This document shows, piece after piece, positions 9,284 through 18,407 of a DNA stretch of 64,000 nt (the first letter of the stretch is position 1; every line of letters begins with the position of its first letter). The stretch covers positions 992,001 to 1,056,000 of the forward strand of contig CAVYPR010000001.1 in assembly GCA_963770505.1 (NCBI GenBank). The letters are read 5' to 3'. The notes under the pieces were generated by a model that ran no database searches, was not told the origin of the DNA, and worked only from the letters and a program-made list of their open reading frames with translations. This DNA comes from CAVYPR01 sp963770505. Its GTDB lineage: Bacteria; Actinomycetota; Acidimicrobiia; Acidimicrobiales; RAAP-2. The translations under genes were made by a program, and so were the position numbers.

Positions 9284-10852
9284 CTACTCGGCCGGCGTGG
9301 CCGGCTCAGTGGCCGGCTCAGTGGCCGGATCGACGGCCGCTTCGGTGTTCGGCTCGACGGTCGCTTCGGTCTTCGGCTCGATGGCCGCTTCGGCAGCCGA
9401 CTCAGTGGCCAGCTCGGTGGGTGCCGCCGCGGCCGGTGCCTCGCCCGATAGCTCCGCGACCGGGGCCGGCTCGGCCGGCGCCTCGGGGGCGGGGTGCGCC
9501 GCCGCCGTGGCGACGTAGTCGGCCCACGCCGCCTGGGCCTCGGTCTCGGGGGTGAACTCGGCGTCGGTGGCGTACTCGAAGGTGCCGATGTAGTTGCCCT
9601 CGCTCGTCGTAGGCGTGCTCGCCGAAGGCCTCGCGGTACTCCTCGGACACCTCGCCACCCTCGGCCGCCTGCTTGATGGAGAGGCTGATGCGACGGCGCT
9701 GGAGGTCGATGTCGATGATCTTCACCCACAGCTCCTCGCCCGGGTTCACCACCTGCTCGGGCAGGTCGACGTGGTGGGCGGCCATCTCCGAGATGTGGAC
9801 CAGCCCCTCGATGCCGTCGCCGACCTGCACGAAGGCGCCGAAGGGCACCAGCTTGGTAATCCGCCCGTAGACCAGCTGGCCCACCTCGTGGCTGTCGGCG
9901 AACTCCTGCCAGGGGTCGGTCTGGGTGGCCTTCAGCGAGAGGCTGATGCGCTCCTTGTCGAGGTCGACGTCGAGCACCTCGACCTCGATCTCGTCGCCCA
10001 CCTGGACCACCGACGACGGGTGGTCGACGTGCTTCCAGCTGAGCTCGGAGACGTGCACCAGGCCGTCCATGCCGCCCAGGTCGACGAAGGCGCCGAAGTT
10101 GACCACCGAGGAGACCACGCCGCGTGCGGCGCTCGCCGGGCTTGAGGTTGGCCAGGAACTCGCCGCGCTGCTCCTTCTGCGCCTCCTCCAGCCAGGCCCG
10201 ACGGGAGAGCACGACGTTGTTGCGGTTGCGGTCGAGCTCGATGATCTTGGCCTCGATCATCCTTGCCCACGTAGGGCTGCAGCTCGCGCACCCGGCGGAG
10301 CTCGACCAGGGAGGCCGGCAGGAAGCCGCGCAGGCCGATGTCGACGATGAGGCCGCCCTTGACCACCTCGATGACCGGGCCCTTCACCATCTCGTCGGCA
10401 TCCTTCAGCTTCTCGATGGTGGACCACGCCCGCTCGTACTGCGCCCGCTTCTTGGAGAGGACCAGGCGCCCCTCCTTGTCCTCCTTCTGGAGGACCAGCG
10501 CCTCGACGTGGTCACCGAGGGAGACGATCTCCTCGGGGTGGACGTCGTTGCGGATGGAGAGCTCGCGGGCGGGGATCACGCCCTCGGACTTGAAGCCGAT
10601 GTCGAGGAGGACCTCGTCGCGGTCGATCTTGACCACGGTGCCCTCGACCACGTCGCCGTCCTCGAACTCGACGATGGTGCCGGCCATGACGTCCTCGAGC
10701 TCCTGGTCGGCCAGGTCGTCCTCGGTGATGGTCCGGGGGACGTAGTTGCCCTCCTCGTCGAAGGTCCCCATGTGCTCGTCGGAGAGGCGGACGTCGGTGA
10801 TCAGGGGAGGGCGCTCATCGGTCAGGACTGCGCTCGAGTGCTCGTCGGGCAT
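9284..10852 (-). CDS. rpsA: 30S ribosomal protein S1, frameshifted three times
   Basis: Four S1 RNA-binding repeats are readable: GTIVEFEDGDVVEGTVVKID near the start, GPVIEVVKGGLIVDIGL, VNFGAFVDLGGMDGLVHVSE and LVPFGAFVQVGDGIEGLVHI, as in other actinobacterial S1 proteins. The reading frame must shift at about 10263, 10130 and 9602 to follow the homology; the first and third are repaired by removing a single G and a single C. Because S1 is normally essential and all flanking sequence stays conserved, these are taken as sequence errors. The C-terminus is a low-complexity Ala/Glu/Pro/Thr tail of about 100 residues with repeated 'EPATEPATE'-like units, encoded by imperfect DNA repeats at 9297-9420. 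No obvious Shine-Dalgarno before ATG 10852. Confidence 0.9.
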
Positions 10853-10929
10853 CGGAAGGTGCTCGCTTTCGGGTGCCGCCCGCCAGCGCGGACGGCGATC
10901 GCGCCGGGATCACAGAGTCGATAGGACCG

Positions 10930-10960
10930 AAAATCCCCGGCCGCCGGCGCAGGCCAGGGG
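10930..10960 (-). terminator. Rho-independent terminator after polA
   Basis: Read on the minus strand, CCCCTGGCC and GGCCGGGG form a GC-rich stem with one bulged T around a short loop, followed immediately by ATTTT. It sits about 35 bases past the polA stop and before the rpsA start, so it would end polA transcription and imply a separate rpsA promoter in the remaining 75 bases. Confidence 0.55.
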
Positions 10961-10992
10961 TGACAGACTACCCCAGCGACCGGGCCGCTTCC

Positions 10993-13789
10993 TCAGCCCC
11001 CCTTGGCCGCGGCCCACGAGTCGCCCCAGGCCATGGAGACCTCGAGGGGCACCGACAGGTCGGCGGCGCCGGTGAGGGCCGAGCGGGTCAGCTCGGACAC
11101 GGGGTCCTCCTCGCCCGGCGCCACCTCGACGATGACCTCGTCGTGGATCTGCAGGACCAGGCGGCTGGCCCGCCCGTCGGCCTCGAGGGCCCGGTCGAGG
11201 CGGACCAGGGCCGTCTTGAAGAGGTCGGCGGCCAGCCCCTGGATGCCGGCGTTCATGGCCTGCCCGCTCGGCCGCTTGGCGGACCCGGTAGTTGCGTCGA
11301 GGAGAGGTCGGGCAACGGGCGCATCCGGCCGAGGGCGGTACGGGTGTAGCCGAGCCGCCGGGCCTCGGCCACCGTCTCGTCCATGTAGCTCGCGCACCTT
11401 GGGGAAGGCCCCGAAGTAGCTCTCCATGATCTCGTTGGCCTCGTCCACCCCGGTGGACAGACGGCGGGCCAGGCCGTAGGCCTCCATGCCGTAGGCGAGG
11501 CCGTAGGAGACCATCTTGGCCCGCTCGCGCTGGGCCCGGGTCACCTCGTCGAGCGGCACGCCGTAGACGCCCGAGGCCACGGTGCGGTGGACGTCGGCCC
11601 CGGTCCTGAAGGCCTCGACCAGGCCGGGGTCGCCCGAGAGGTGGGCGATGACCCGCAGCTCGACCTGGTCGTAGTCGGCCACCAGGAACTGCCAGCCCTC
11701 GGCGGGCACGAAGGCCCGGCGGAACCGCCGCCCCGACGTCGGTGCGCACCGGGATGTTGTGGAGGTTCGGACGCTCCGAGGAGAGCCGGCCGGTCCGGGC
11801 CACCGTCTGGCGGAACGAGGCGTGGATGCGGCCGTCCGGGGCCACCTCGGCCAGCAGGCTCTCGCCGTAGGTGGAGCGCAGCTTCTCCACCTCGCGGTAG
11901 CGCAGGAGCGTCGTCGACGACGGGGTGGTCGTCGCGCAGGGTCTCCAGGGTGGCGGCGTCGGTCGAGTAGCCGGTCTTGGTCTTGCGTCCCGGGGTGAGG
12001 CCGAGCTCGTCGTAGAGCACGGTCCGCAGCTGCGGGGTCGAGTTCACGTTGAACTCGTGACCGGCCAGCGCCTGGATCTCGGTCTCGAGCCGCTGGCAGT
12101 CGCCGACCAGCTCGTCGGCGATCCGCTGCAGCTCGGCGGTGTCGACGCGGATGCCGGCCACCTCCATCCTGGCCAGCACCCGCACCAGCGGGAGCTCCAC
12201 CTCGTCGAAGAGGGTGAGGAGGCCCTCCTCCTCCAGCCGGACCCGCAGTGGGTCGACCAGCCGTCCCACCAGGGCCGCTTCCTCGGCCGCCGCGACGGCC
12301 CCGCCGTCGACCGGACCATCCAGCGCCAGCTGTCCGGCCGGGATCGGGTCGGCGGTGCCCGCCTCCCCTCCCAGCGCGTCCACCACCGCCCCCAGGCGGT
12401 AGTCGCCGGTCGAGGGGTCGAGCAGGTAGGCCGCCACCGCCGTGTCCATCACCAGGCCCGTGCAGTCGGCCCCCAGGGGCAGGAGCGAGCGGAGCGCCTC
12501 TTTCACCTGGTGGCCGGCGACCGGCGCCTCGCCCAGGACGGCGGTGAGCCGCCCGAGGGTCGCCGCCTCGCCCAGCCGGTCGCCGTCGAGCCAGACCCCC
12601 GACGGCTCGGCGCCGTCGGCCACGGCGACCACGCCCAGGAGTGGCGTGCGCCCCGGGGCACCCTCCCAGCGGGCGGCCATCGCCACCACGCCCTCGCCCG
12701 CGGCGGCCGCCAGGCCATCGAGGGCGGCCGCTGCCCCGGCCGCGTCGGCGCACGTGGCGAGGTCGACAGCTGCCGGCGATCCGAGCGGTGCGGCGGATGC
12801 GGCCGGCGCATCGGCGGGGGCGGGCGGGGCCGCCCGCCGCCCCGCCGGCGGAGGGCGGGCCGAACCGCCCGTCCTCCAAGAGCTCGGAGACCCGCCGCCA
12901 GAGCGTCCGCAGCTCGAACCGCTCGAAGGTGGCCCGGGCCGTCTCCATGTCCCAGCCGCCGAGGTCGAGGTCCTCGACGGTGATCGCCCAGCGGCACGTC
13001 GCGCACGAGGGGGATGGCGGTCAGGTTGGTGCGGGCCAGGGCCTCGTTGGCGGCCAGGTTCTCCCGGAGCTTCGGGCTCAGCTTGTCGAGGTTGGCGAAG
13101 ATGCCGTCGAGGTCGTCGTAGGTGTTGAGCAACTTGGCGGCCGTCTTCTCCCCCACCCCGGGAACGCCGGGCAGGTTGTCCGAGGGGTCGCCGCGCAGCG
13201 AGGCCAGCATCGGGTACTTGGCCGGGACCACGCCGGTGCGCTCGACGATCCCGGCCTCGTCGTAGAGGGCGTAGTCGCTCACGCCCCTCCGGTTGTAGAG
13301 GACCTTCACATGGGGGTCCTCGACCAGCTGGAAGGAGTCCCGGTCACCGGTCACCACCACCACGTCGCACCCGCGGTCCCGGGCCTGGGTGGCCAGGGTG
13401 GCCAGCACGTCGTCGGCCTCGTAGCCCGGCACCCCGACCACCGGGACGTTGAGCGAGGCCAGCACCTCGCGGATGAACTCGAACTGGGGGGGCAGGTCCT
13501 CGGGGGTCTCGGCCCGGCCCGCCTTGTAATCGGGCACCAGCTCGTCGCGGAAGGTCGGCCCCTCCAGGTCGAAGGCGACGGCCAAGGCTGCCGGGTGGTG
13601 GTCCCGCACCATGTTCACGAGCATGGACACGAAGCCGTGGAGGGCGTTGGTGACCGTCCCCGCCTCGGTGGAGAGGTCGGCGGGGAGTGCGAAGTAGGCC
13701 CGGAAGGCGAGCGACATCCCGTCGAGCACGAACAGCGGGCCGTCGGCCGGCCCGTCCGTGCTCACCGGGTCGCGGCCGGCAGGGGTCAC
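10993..13789 (-). CDS. polA: DNA polymerase I, heavily frameshifted
   Basis: The N-terminal 5'-nuclease domain is intact in one frame (VLDGMSLAFRAYFALP, GYEADDVLATLA, LRGDPSDNLPGVPGVGEKTA). A degenerate 3'-5' exonuclease-like domain follows, then the polymerase domain: FNVNSTPQLRTVLYDELGL, RTGRLSSERPNLHNIP, FLVADYDQVELRVIAHLSGD, motif B region AKMVSYGLAYGMEAYGLARR and motif C LVLQIHDEVIVE. To follow it the frame must change about seven times, near 12988, 12840, 11912, 11730, 11392, 11305 and 11265. Each is a small indel with homology continuing on both sides, so sequence error is far likelier than gene death. GTG 13789 overlaps the regulator stop by four bases. Its order with rpsA and the ANTAR regulator matches mycobacteria. 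Confidence 0.9.
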
Positions 13790-14424
13790 TCGGCCGGGGC
13801 TAGGTCGCCGGACACCACCCGGCGGGCGACGTCGCGCATGCGCGACCTGGTCTGCATGGCCGTGCGCTGGACGAAGGCGAAGGCGTCGGGCTCGCTCAGG
13901 TCGTGGCGGTCCATGAGCACCCCCTTGGCCTCGTCCACCAGCCGCCGGGTCTCGATCTTGTCCTCGGCCCGCCCGTCGTCGTCATCGGCCGGCTGGTCGA
14001 GCTCCTCGATCTCCCGCTCGATGGCCCACTCCTGCCGGCACTTGAACAGGGCGTCCTCGATGGCCGGGAGCAGCTCCTCGCGCCGGAACGGCTTCACCAG
14101 GTAGGCCGCCACGCCGGCGTCGCGGGCGTCCTCGATGAGCTCGCGCTGGCTGAAGGCCGTGAGCACCAGGACCGCCACCTTGTGATCGGTGGTGATCTCC
14201 CGGGCCGCCCGCACGCCGTCCATGCCGGGCATCTTGAGTCCAAGATGGCCAGATCCGGGCGGTGCTCGGCCACCAGGGCGACGGCGTGGTCGCCCCGTCC
14301 GGTCTCCCCCACCACCTCGTAGCCGGCCGACGACCAGGATCTCCTTCAGGTCGAGCCGGATGATGGCCTCGTCCTCGGCGATGACCACGCGGATCGGCCG
14401 GCCCTGCTCTTCCACGGCGCTCAC
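13786..14424 (-). CDS. pdtaR: ANTAR-domain response regulator (PdtaR-like), two compensating frameshifts
   Basis: The receiver domain begins IRVVIAEDEAIIRLDLKEIL and later shows LKMPGMDGVRAA, VLVLTAFSQRELI and VKPFRREELLP. The part between (GETGRGDHAVALVAEHRPDL, with the phosphoacceptor Asp in LAILD) is in another frame, entered near 14330 and left near 14237. The C-terminus is an ANTAR RNA-binding domain (RRLVDEAKGVLMDRHDLSEP). ANTAR regulators act by antitermination on nascent RNA; mycobacterial PdtaR is activated by a histidine kinase, but no partner kinase lies nearby here. GTG 14424 shares four bases with the upstream stop. The polA-adjacent position matches mycobacterial Rv1626. Confidence 0.85.
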   Translation of the reverse strand: MSAVEEQGRPIRVVIAEDEAIIRLDLKEILVVGRLRGGGGDRTGRPRRRPGGRAPPGSGHLGLKMPGMDGVRAAREITTDHKVAVLVLTAFSQRELIEDARDAGVAAYLVKPFRREELLPAIEDALFKCRQEWAIEREIEELDQPADDDDGRAEDKIETRRLVDEAKGVLMDRHDLSEPDAFAFVQRTAMQTRSRMRDVARRVVSGDLAPAE

Positions 14425-14712
14425 CGGCCGCTCCCCACCGACCGCAGCAGCTCGTCCTGGCGCCGGGTCGAGATCCTCGACCGTGGCCACCAGCGACTGG
14501 CGGGCGCGCACCATGGCGTCGGCGTGCCGCTTCACCTCGGCGTACTCGTGGGCGGCCAGCGGCGTCTCGGAGACCAGAGAGCGCAGCCGCGCGTCCTCGG
14601 CCTCGTCGCTGACCACGGCCAGCTGCTCGTCGAGCACCGCCAGCTCCTGGCGGGCGCGCACCAGCCTGGCGTGCACGTCGCGAATCCGCCGCTCGACACC
14701 GAACCGTTGCAT
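14421..14712 (-). CDS. Small coiled-coil protein of unknown function
   Basis: About 96 residues, rich in Arg, Glu, Leu and Ala with heptad-like spacing (RIRDVHARLVRARQELAVLD, ARLRSLVSETPLAAHEYAEV), so probably a two-helix coiled coil. As given, the frame runs straight through into the response regulator, making an apparent fusion. Restoring one missing base near 14469 instead gives TRRQDELLRSVGSGR and a TGA at 14421-14423 that overlaps the regulator GTG in the usual GTGA manner. Two separate, coupled genes is therefore the better reading. Function unknown; a link to the regulator is inferred only from coupling. Confidence 0.6.
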
Positions 14713-14767
14713 GGCCCGCCGATTCTAGGCCTCCACCTCCCCGGTCGGACCGGACGGGGCGTCCAGC

Positions 14768-15910
14768 TCAGGCCGGGGCCGGAAACCAGCGGAGGTCCGA
14801 GGTGAGGCGATCCAGCAGGTCGGGATCGGGCAGGGGGGATATCCCCGGGCCGGTCGGCGGACGCACCCGGCCGCCGACCACGTCGGGGTAGCCGAAGGGT
14901 TCGGCCACGAGGTAGTCGGCGGGGTCCGAGAGGTCCCCGGCCAGGGAGAACCCGTCCAGGCCGGCCAGGGCGGCATGGGCCGAGCGGCCCAGGCCCGTCT
15001 CGAAGAACCCGCCGACGAAGGCGGGCACCCCGGCGGCCCGGCAGAGCTCGGCGGCACGCCTCGCCGCCAGCAGGCCCCCCAACCGGGCGGGCTTGAGGCA
15101 CGCCACCTCGCAAGCCCCCATGGCCACGGCCGCCTCCAGGCGCCCGAGGCTGGTGAGGGACTCGTCCAGGCACACCGGGGTGAAGAGCGTGTCGGCCAGG
15201 TGAGCGTGGGCCTCGAGGTCGTCGGGCGCGAGCGGCTGCTCGATGCAGTCCAGACCGAACTCGTCGAGGGCCCTGAGCCGTTCGGCACCCCCAGCCCCCC
15301 GGGCCCCGAGGCGGTAGGCGCCGTTGGCGTCGACCTGGAGGCGCAGGTCGGGGTGGGCGAGGCGGACCGCCCGGACGGGTTCTTCGTCCCAGCCCGGCTC
15401 GATCTTCAGCCGGAGCCGGGGGTAGCCGCGACCCACCTGCTCGTCGACGCTCTGCCGAAGGGCCGCCACCGTGCGATCGGCGGGAATGCCCACCAGGGCG
15501 CCGGCCTCCACCGGGGCGCCGGTGCCCAAATAGCTCGCCAACGAGCGCCCCGTGACCCGAAGGGCGCAGTCGAGGACCGCCATCTCGAGGGCGGCGGCCG
15601 CCATGCGGCCGGCCGGGTCTGCGGCACCGGCCGTCAACGCAGTGACGTCAGGCAGGTGACCGCCCCCCTCGCCGGCGAGCGCCAGCACACCCCCGAGCAC
15701 CGGCCCGCACAAGCTCTCGGCGACCACCGGCAGCGGAGGGTCGACGGCGGTGCCCTCGGCCATCGCCCCGCACTCACCCCATCCCTCGGCCCCGTCGCCC
15801 ACCACCCGGACAAGCAGGACCGGGCGGAGGCGGTGCACGCCGGCCGCGGTGCCGACCGGGCCTCGCAGGGCCAGGTCCAACGTCCGCACCTCGACGCCCT
15901 CCAGCCGCAT
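14768..15910 (-). CDS. menC: o-Succinylbenzoate synthase
   Basis: 380 residues of the enolase superfamily, muconate-lactonizing subgroup. An N-terminal capping domain is followed by the barrel with LRLKIEPGWD (catalytic Lys of the KxK-type strand), LQVDANGAY (metal Asp), CIEQPLAPDD (metal Glu) and CLDESLTS (metal Asp), then CLKPARLGGL with the second catalytic Lys. This ligand series and the LKPARLGG motif fit MenC, which dehydrates SHCHC to o-succinylbenzoate in menaquinone synthesis. No other men gene is nearby, so N-succinylamino-acid racemase activity is the main alternative. ATG 15910 is chosen because longer starts would run into the tRNA gene. Confidence 0.85.
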   Translation of the reverse strand: MRLEGVEVRTLDLALRGPVGTAAGVHRLRPVLLVRVVGDGAEGWGECGAMAEGTAVDPPLPVVAESLCGPVLGGVLALAGEGGGHLPDVTALTAGAADPAGRMAAAALEMAVLDCALRVTGRSLASYLGTGAPVEAGALVGIPADRTVAALRQSVDEQVGRGYPRLRLKIEPGWDEEPVRAVRLAHPDLRLQVDANGAYRLGARGAGGAERLRALDEFGLDCIEQPLAPDDLEAHAHLADTLFTPVCLDESLTSLGRLEAAVAMGACEVACLKPARLGGLLAARRAAELCRAAGVPAFVGGFFETGLGRSAHAALAGLDGFSLAGDLSDPADYLVAEPFGYPDVVGGRVRPPTGPGISPLPDPDLLDRLTSDLRWFPAPA

Positions 15911-15936
15911 CGCCCAACGGTACGCTGATGTGTCCG

Positions 15937-16020
15937 GCCCGGATGGCGGAATCGGTAGACGCGGAGGCCTCAAAAGCCTTTGCCTGAAAGGGCGTGCGGG
16001 TTCGAGTCCCGCTCCGGGCA
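15937..16020 (+). tRNA. tRNA-Leu (anticodon CAA)
   Basis: An 84-nt class II tRNA. The acceptor GCCCGGA pairs with TCCGGGC, followed by discriminator A. The anticodon loop is CTCAAAA between AGGC and GCCT, giving CAA. A long variable arm is present and the T arm holds GTTCGAGTCCC. No CCA is encoded. It lies divergently from menC, with only 26 bases between. Confidence 0.93.
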
Positions 16021-16301
16021 CTCAGTGATGCTGCGTCACGCCTGTTCAGGGCGGTCCAGGGCCGGAGGAACAGCACTCGAGCGCCGTCTTTGGTCACACT
16101 TGATCCACGACCCGAATCGGGGATCGGGCCGGTGGCGGTTCTCATGTGCCCGCAGAACCTCGCACCGAGCCGACCTTGGAGGATCTGAAGGCGCAGGCGG
16201 GCCAATGTCGAAGAATCTTTTTGCAATGGCCCAACCCGTCACCCTCGGACCGATCACCGACAAATCCGCTGCCGACGAAGCCCTCAGGTCAGTTCCGACG
16301 G

Positions 16302-18263
16302 TCAGAACGTGAACAAGTCGTAACCGGTCGCCGGCGTCGTCCCCGAAGCGGTCGTCACCGAAATCCTCACCTGACCGGCGGCGTGGGCGGGCGAGGTGGC
16401 CACGATCTGCGTGGTCGATTTGACCGTGAATGTCCTGGCTGTCGCTGTCCCGAACTTCACGTTCTTCACTGTCGTGAACCCCGTGCCACTGATGGTCACC
16501 TTCGTACCTCCGGTCACCGGGCCTGTTGTGCGGGAGAGCGAGGTGATGGTCGGCCCGGGGACGTAGGTGAACAGATCCGCCGCCACGGCGGGGCTCTCGC
16601 CCCCGGGGGTCTTCACCTGCACGTTGAGCGAGGTCCCCGAGGTGCCGGGTGGGCTCTTTACGGTGAGCGTCCCTGCTCCGGTGACCGAGACTGTCGTCCC
16701 CTTGGCCGAGCCGAAGAAGACTGTCGTGGCCCCGGTGAACCCGCTGCCGACCACCGTCACCGTCGTTCCCCCGCCTGCCGGGCCGCTCGCCGGCGACACG
16801 GCGGACACCGCCGGCGCCGGGTACACGTACTGGTACAGGTCGGCACCGGTTGTCGGCGTCGTCCCCCCGAGCGTCGTCACTGAGATCCTAACGGTGCCGG
16901 CCGCGTGCACGGGGGAGGTGGCCACGAGCTGGGTGGTGGAGACGTATGTGAACGCCTTGGCCGGTGTTGTGCCGAAGCTGACACTCGTCGCCCCCGTAAA
17001 CCCACTCCCGGTGACGGTTACCTGGGTGCCACCGGCCACCGGACCGTTGGCCCGGGAGAGGGACGTGATGGTGGGTACGGGGTCGTAGCTGTAGTGCTTA
17101 CCCTCCGAGGTACCACCCGGCGTGGTGACCGTCAGTGTCACGGTGCCGGCCGCATGCGGCGGGGCCTTCACGGTGATCTTGGCTGTGGTGAGCACGTCCA
17201 CTGTGGTGCCGGGGTGCCCTATGCCGAAGGCAACGGTGGCCCCGGTGGCGAAGCCGGTACCGGTCACGGTCACCACTGTGCCGCCGGCCAGCTTCCCGGC
17301 TGTCGGGCTGACCCCGGTGACGGTCGGGACGGCCAGGTAGGTGAAGCTTCCGTCGACCGTTGAGGCGCCGCCTAGGGCGGTGACGACGACGGCGTCCGAG
17401 CCCGGTCGGTTGGCCGGGACCGTGGCCGTCAGCCGTGTTGGACCTGTGACCCGTGTCACGACAGCCGGGATCCCTCCGACCGTGACCGCCGTCACTGTTG
17501 TGAAGTTGGATCCGGTGATCGTCACCTTCGTCCTCTTTGTCGCCGGGCCCTCATCGGGTGAGACCGCGGCCACCGTCGGGGCAGCGACTTCGGGTCCCGA
17601 TGAGATGGTCAAGGTGATGGTGTCGCTGTACGTCCCGGAGAAGGCATTCGCCGGCATGGCCAGCCACAAGTCGGTGGCCAGGGTGACGGCTCCCATGCCG
17701 CTTGTCCGGCCCGCGTTGGCCACGATGCTCGGTACGGACGGTCCGCTCTGGGCTTGCCCTGTGAGCGTCACCGGATAGGTGACGGAGTTGATCGGTGGCG
17801 CGCAGGTGGAGCCGGTTCTGCAGGCGCCGACCGGCCGTGCGTTGCTGTTGGCTGTGGTCGAAGAACCGTTGAGGGTGAGCTTCGAGGTCGGAAGCCTGCA
17901 GGGCTTGGCCGCCTGGCAGACACCCGTGCCTGTCTGATCGGTGACCTGAGAGATCGCCGCCGAGATGGTCCAGCCCGCCCCCGAGCCCGTGGCGTCGATG
18001 GCGGTGAGTGTCAGAGGGGCGGACACGTTCGCTGTGACACCGCTCGGACCGCTGGCCCACTTCACCGAAGTCGGACCCTCGATGGCCAGGGAGCCCGGGG
18101 AAACGGTCGCCGTCCCCGAGACCGAGCAGAGAGCCGAACGGAGTGTCCCGCTGCAGGGAGCGGACGAGGCCGCAGAGCAATCGACGAGCGCAGGCCCGAG
18201 GGCGAGGACCAGCGCGATGGCAAACCACCCGACCCAGAATTGCGGCCTCCGCGCGTTCAACAC
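16302..18263 (-). CDS. Secreted WxL-like protein with tandem IPT/TIG repeats
   Basis: 653 residues. A signal peptide (FWVGWFAIALVLALGPALV) is followed by a domain of about 200 residues shared with the proteins at 19673 and 50879. It has a WxL-type element (GSGAGWTISAAISQVTD), two short Cys-containing loops and the ending NAFSGTYSDTITLTISSGP. About five IPT/TIG immunoglobulin-like repeats follow, each with the pattern GP..GGT.VTVTG.GF and V.TPGGT. IPT repeats usually serve surface binding or spacing; no catalytic motif is seen and no membrane anchor follows. It is therefore probably an exported surface protein held non-covalently. GTG 18263 is preceded by AGAGAGG. Downstream of the DUF916-like gene in the same direction, 144 bases away. 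Confidence 0.75.
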   Translation of the reverse strand: MLNARRPQFWVGWFAIALVLALGPALVDCSAASSAPCSGTLRSALCSVSGTATVSPGSLAIEGPTSVKWASGPSGVTANVSAPLTLTAIDATGSGAGWTISAAISQVTDQTGTGVCQAAKPCRLPTSKLTLNGSSTTANSNARPVGACRTGSTCAPPINSVTYPVTLTGQAQSGPSVPSIVANAGRTSGMGAVTLATDLWLAMPANAFSGTYSDTITLTISSGPEVAAPTVAAVSPDEGPATKRTKVTITGSNFTTVTAVTVGGIPAVVTRVTGPTRLTATVPANRPGSDAVVVTALGGASTVDGSFTYLAVPTVTGVSPTAGKLAGGTVVTVTGTGFATGATVAFGIGHPGTTVDVLTTAKITVKAPPHAAGTVTLTVTTPGGTSEGKHYSYDPVPTITSLSRANGPVAGGTQVTVTGSGFTGATSVSFGTTPAKAFTYVSTTQLVATSPVHAAGTVRISVTTLGGTTPTTGADLYQYVYPAPAVSAVSPASGPAGGGTTVTVVGSGFTGATTVFFGSAKGTTVSVTGAGTLTVKSPPGTSGTSLNVQVKTPGGESPAVAADLFTYVPGPTITSLSRTTGPVTGGTKVTISGTGFTTVKNVKFGTATARTFTVKSTTQIVATSPAHAAGQVRISVTTASGTTPATGYDLFTF

Positions 18264-18407
18264 GGCGCCTCTCTCTCGACGATCACGTGAGGGAACGCTT
18301 CGAGTTTCCCAGTAACGGGTTGGCCGATCAACCGGTGCCGGGGGTAGGGCGTCACCTCGGTGGGCCCACCGGCGCCCGGGGGATCTGCGGCGCTGGTCCT
18401 CCGCCTG

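Noticed and set aside
9284..13789. Programmed frameshifting or genuine loss of rpsA and polA
   Set aside because: The shifts are too many, lie at unrelated places without slippery sites, and affect genes that are essential or nearly so; a sequence-quality problem explains them better.
16021..16301. Small frames between tRNA-Leu and the IPT protein gene
   Set aside because: Composition and starts do not support a gene; no hairpin or riboswitch pattern recognised.
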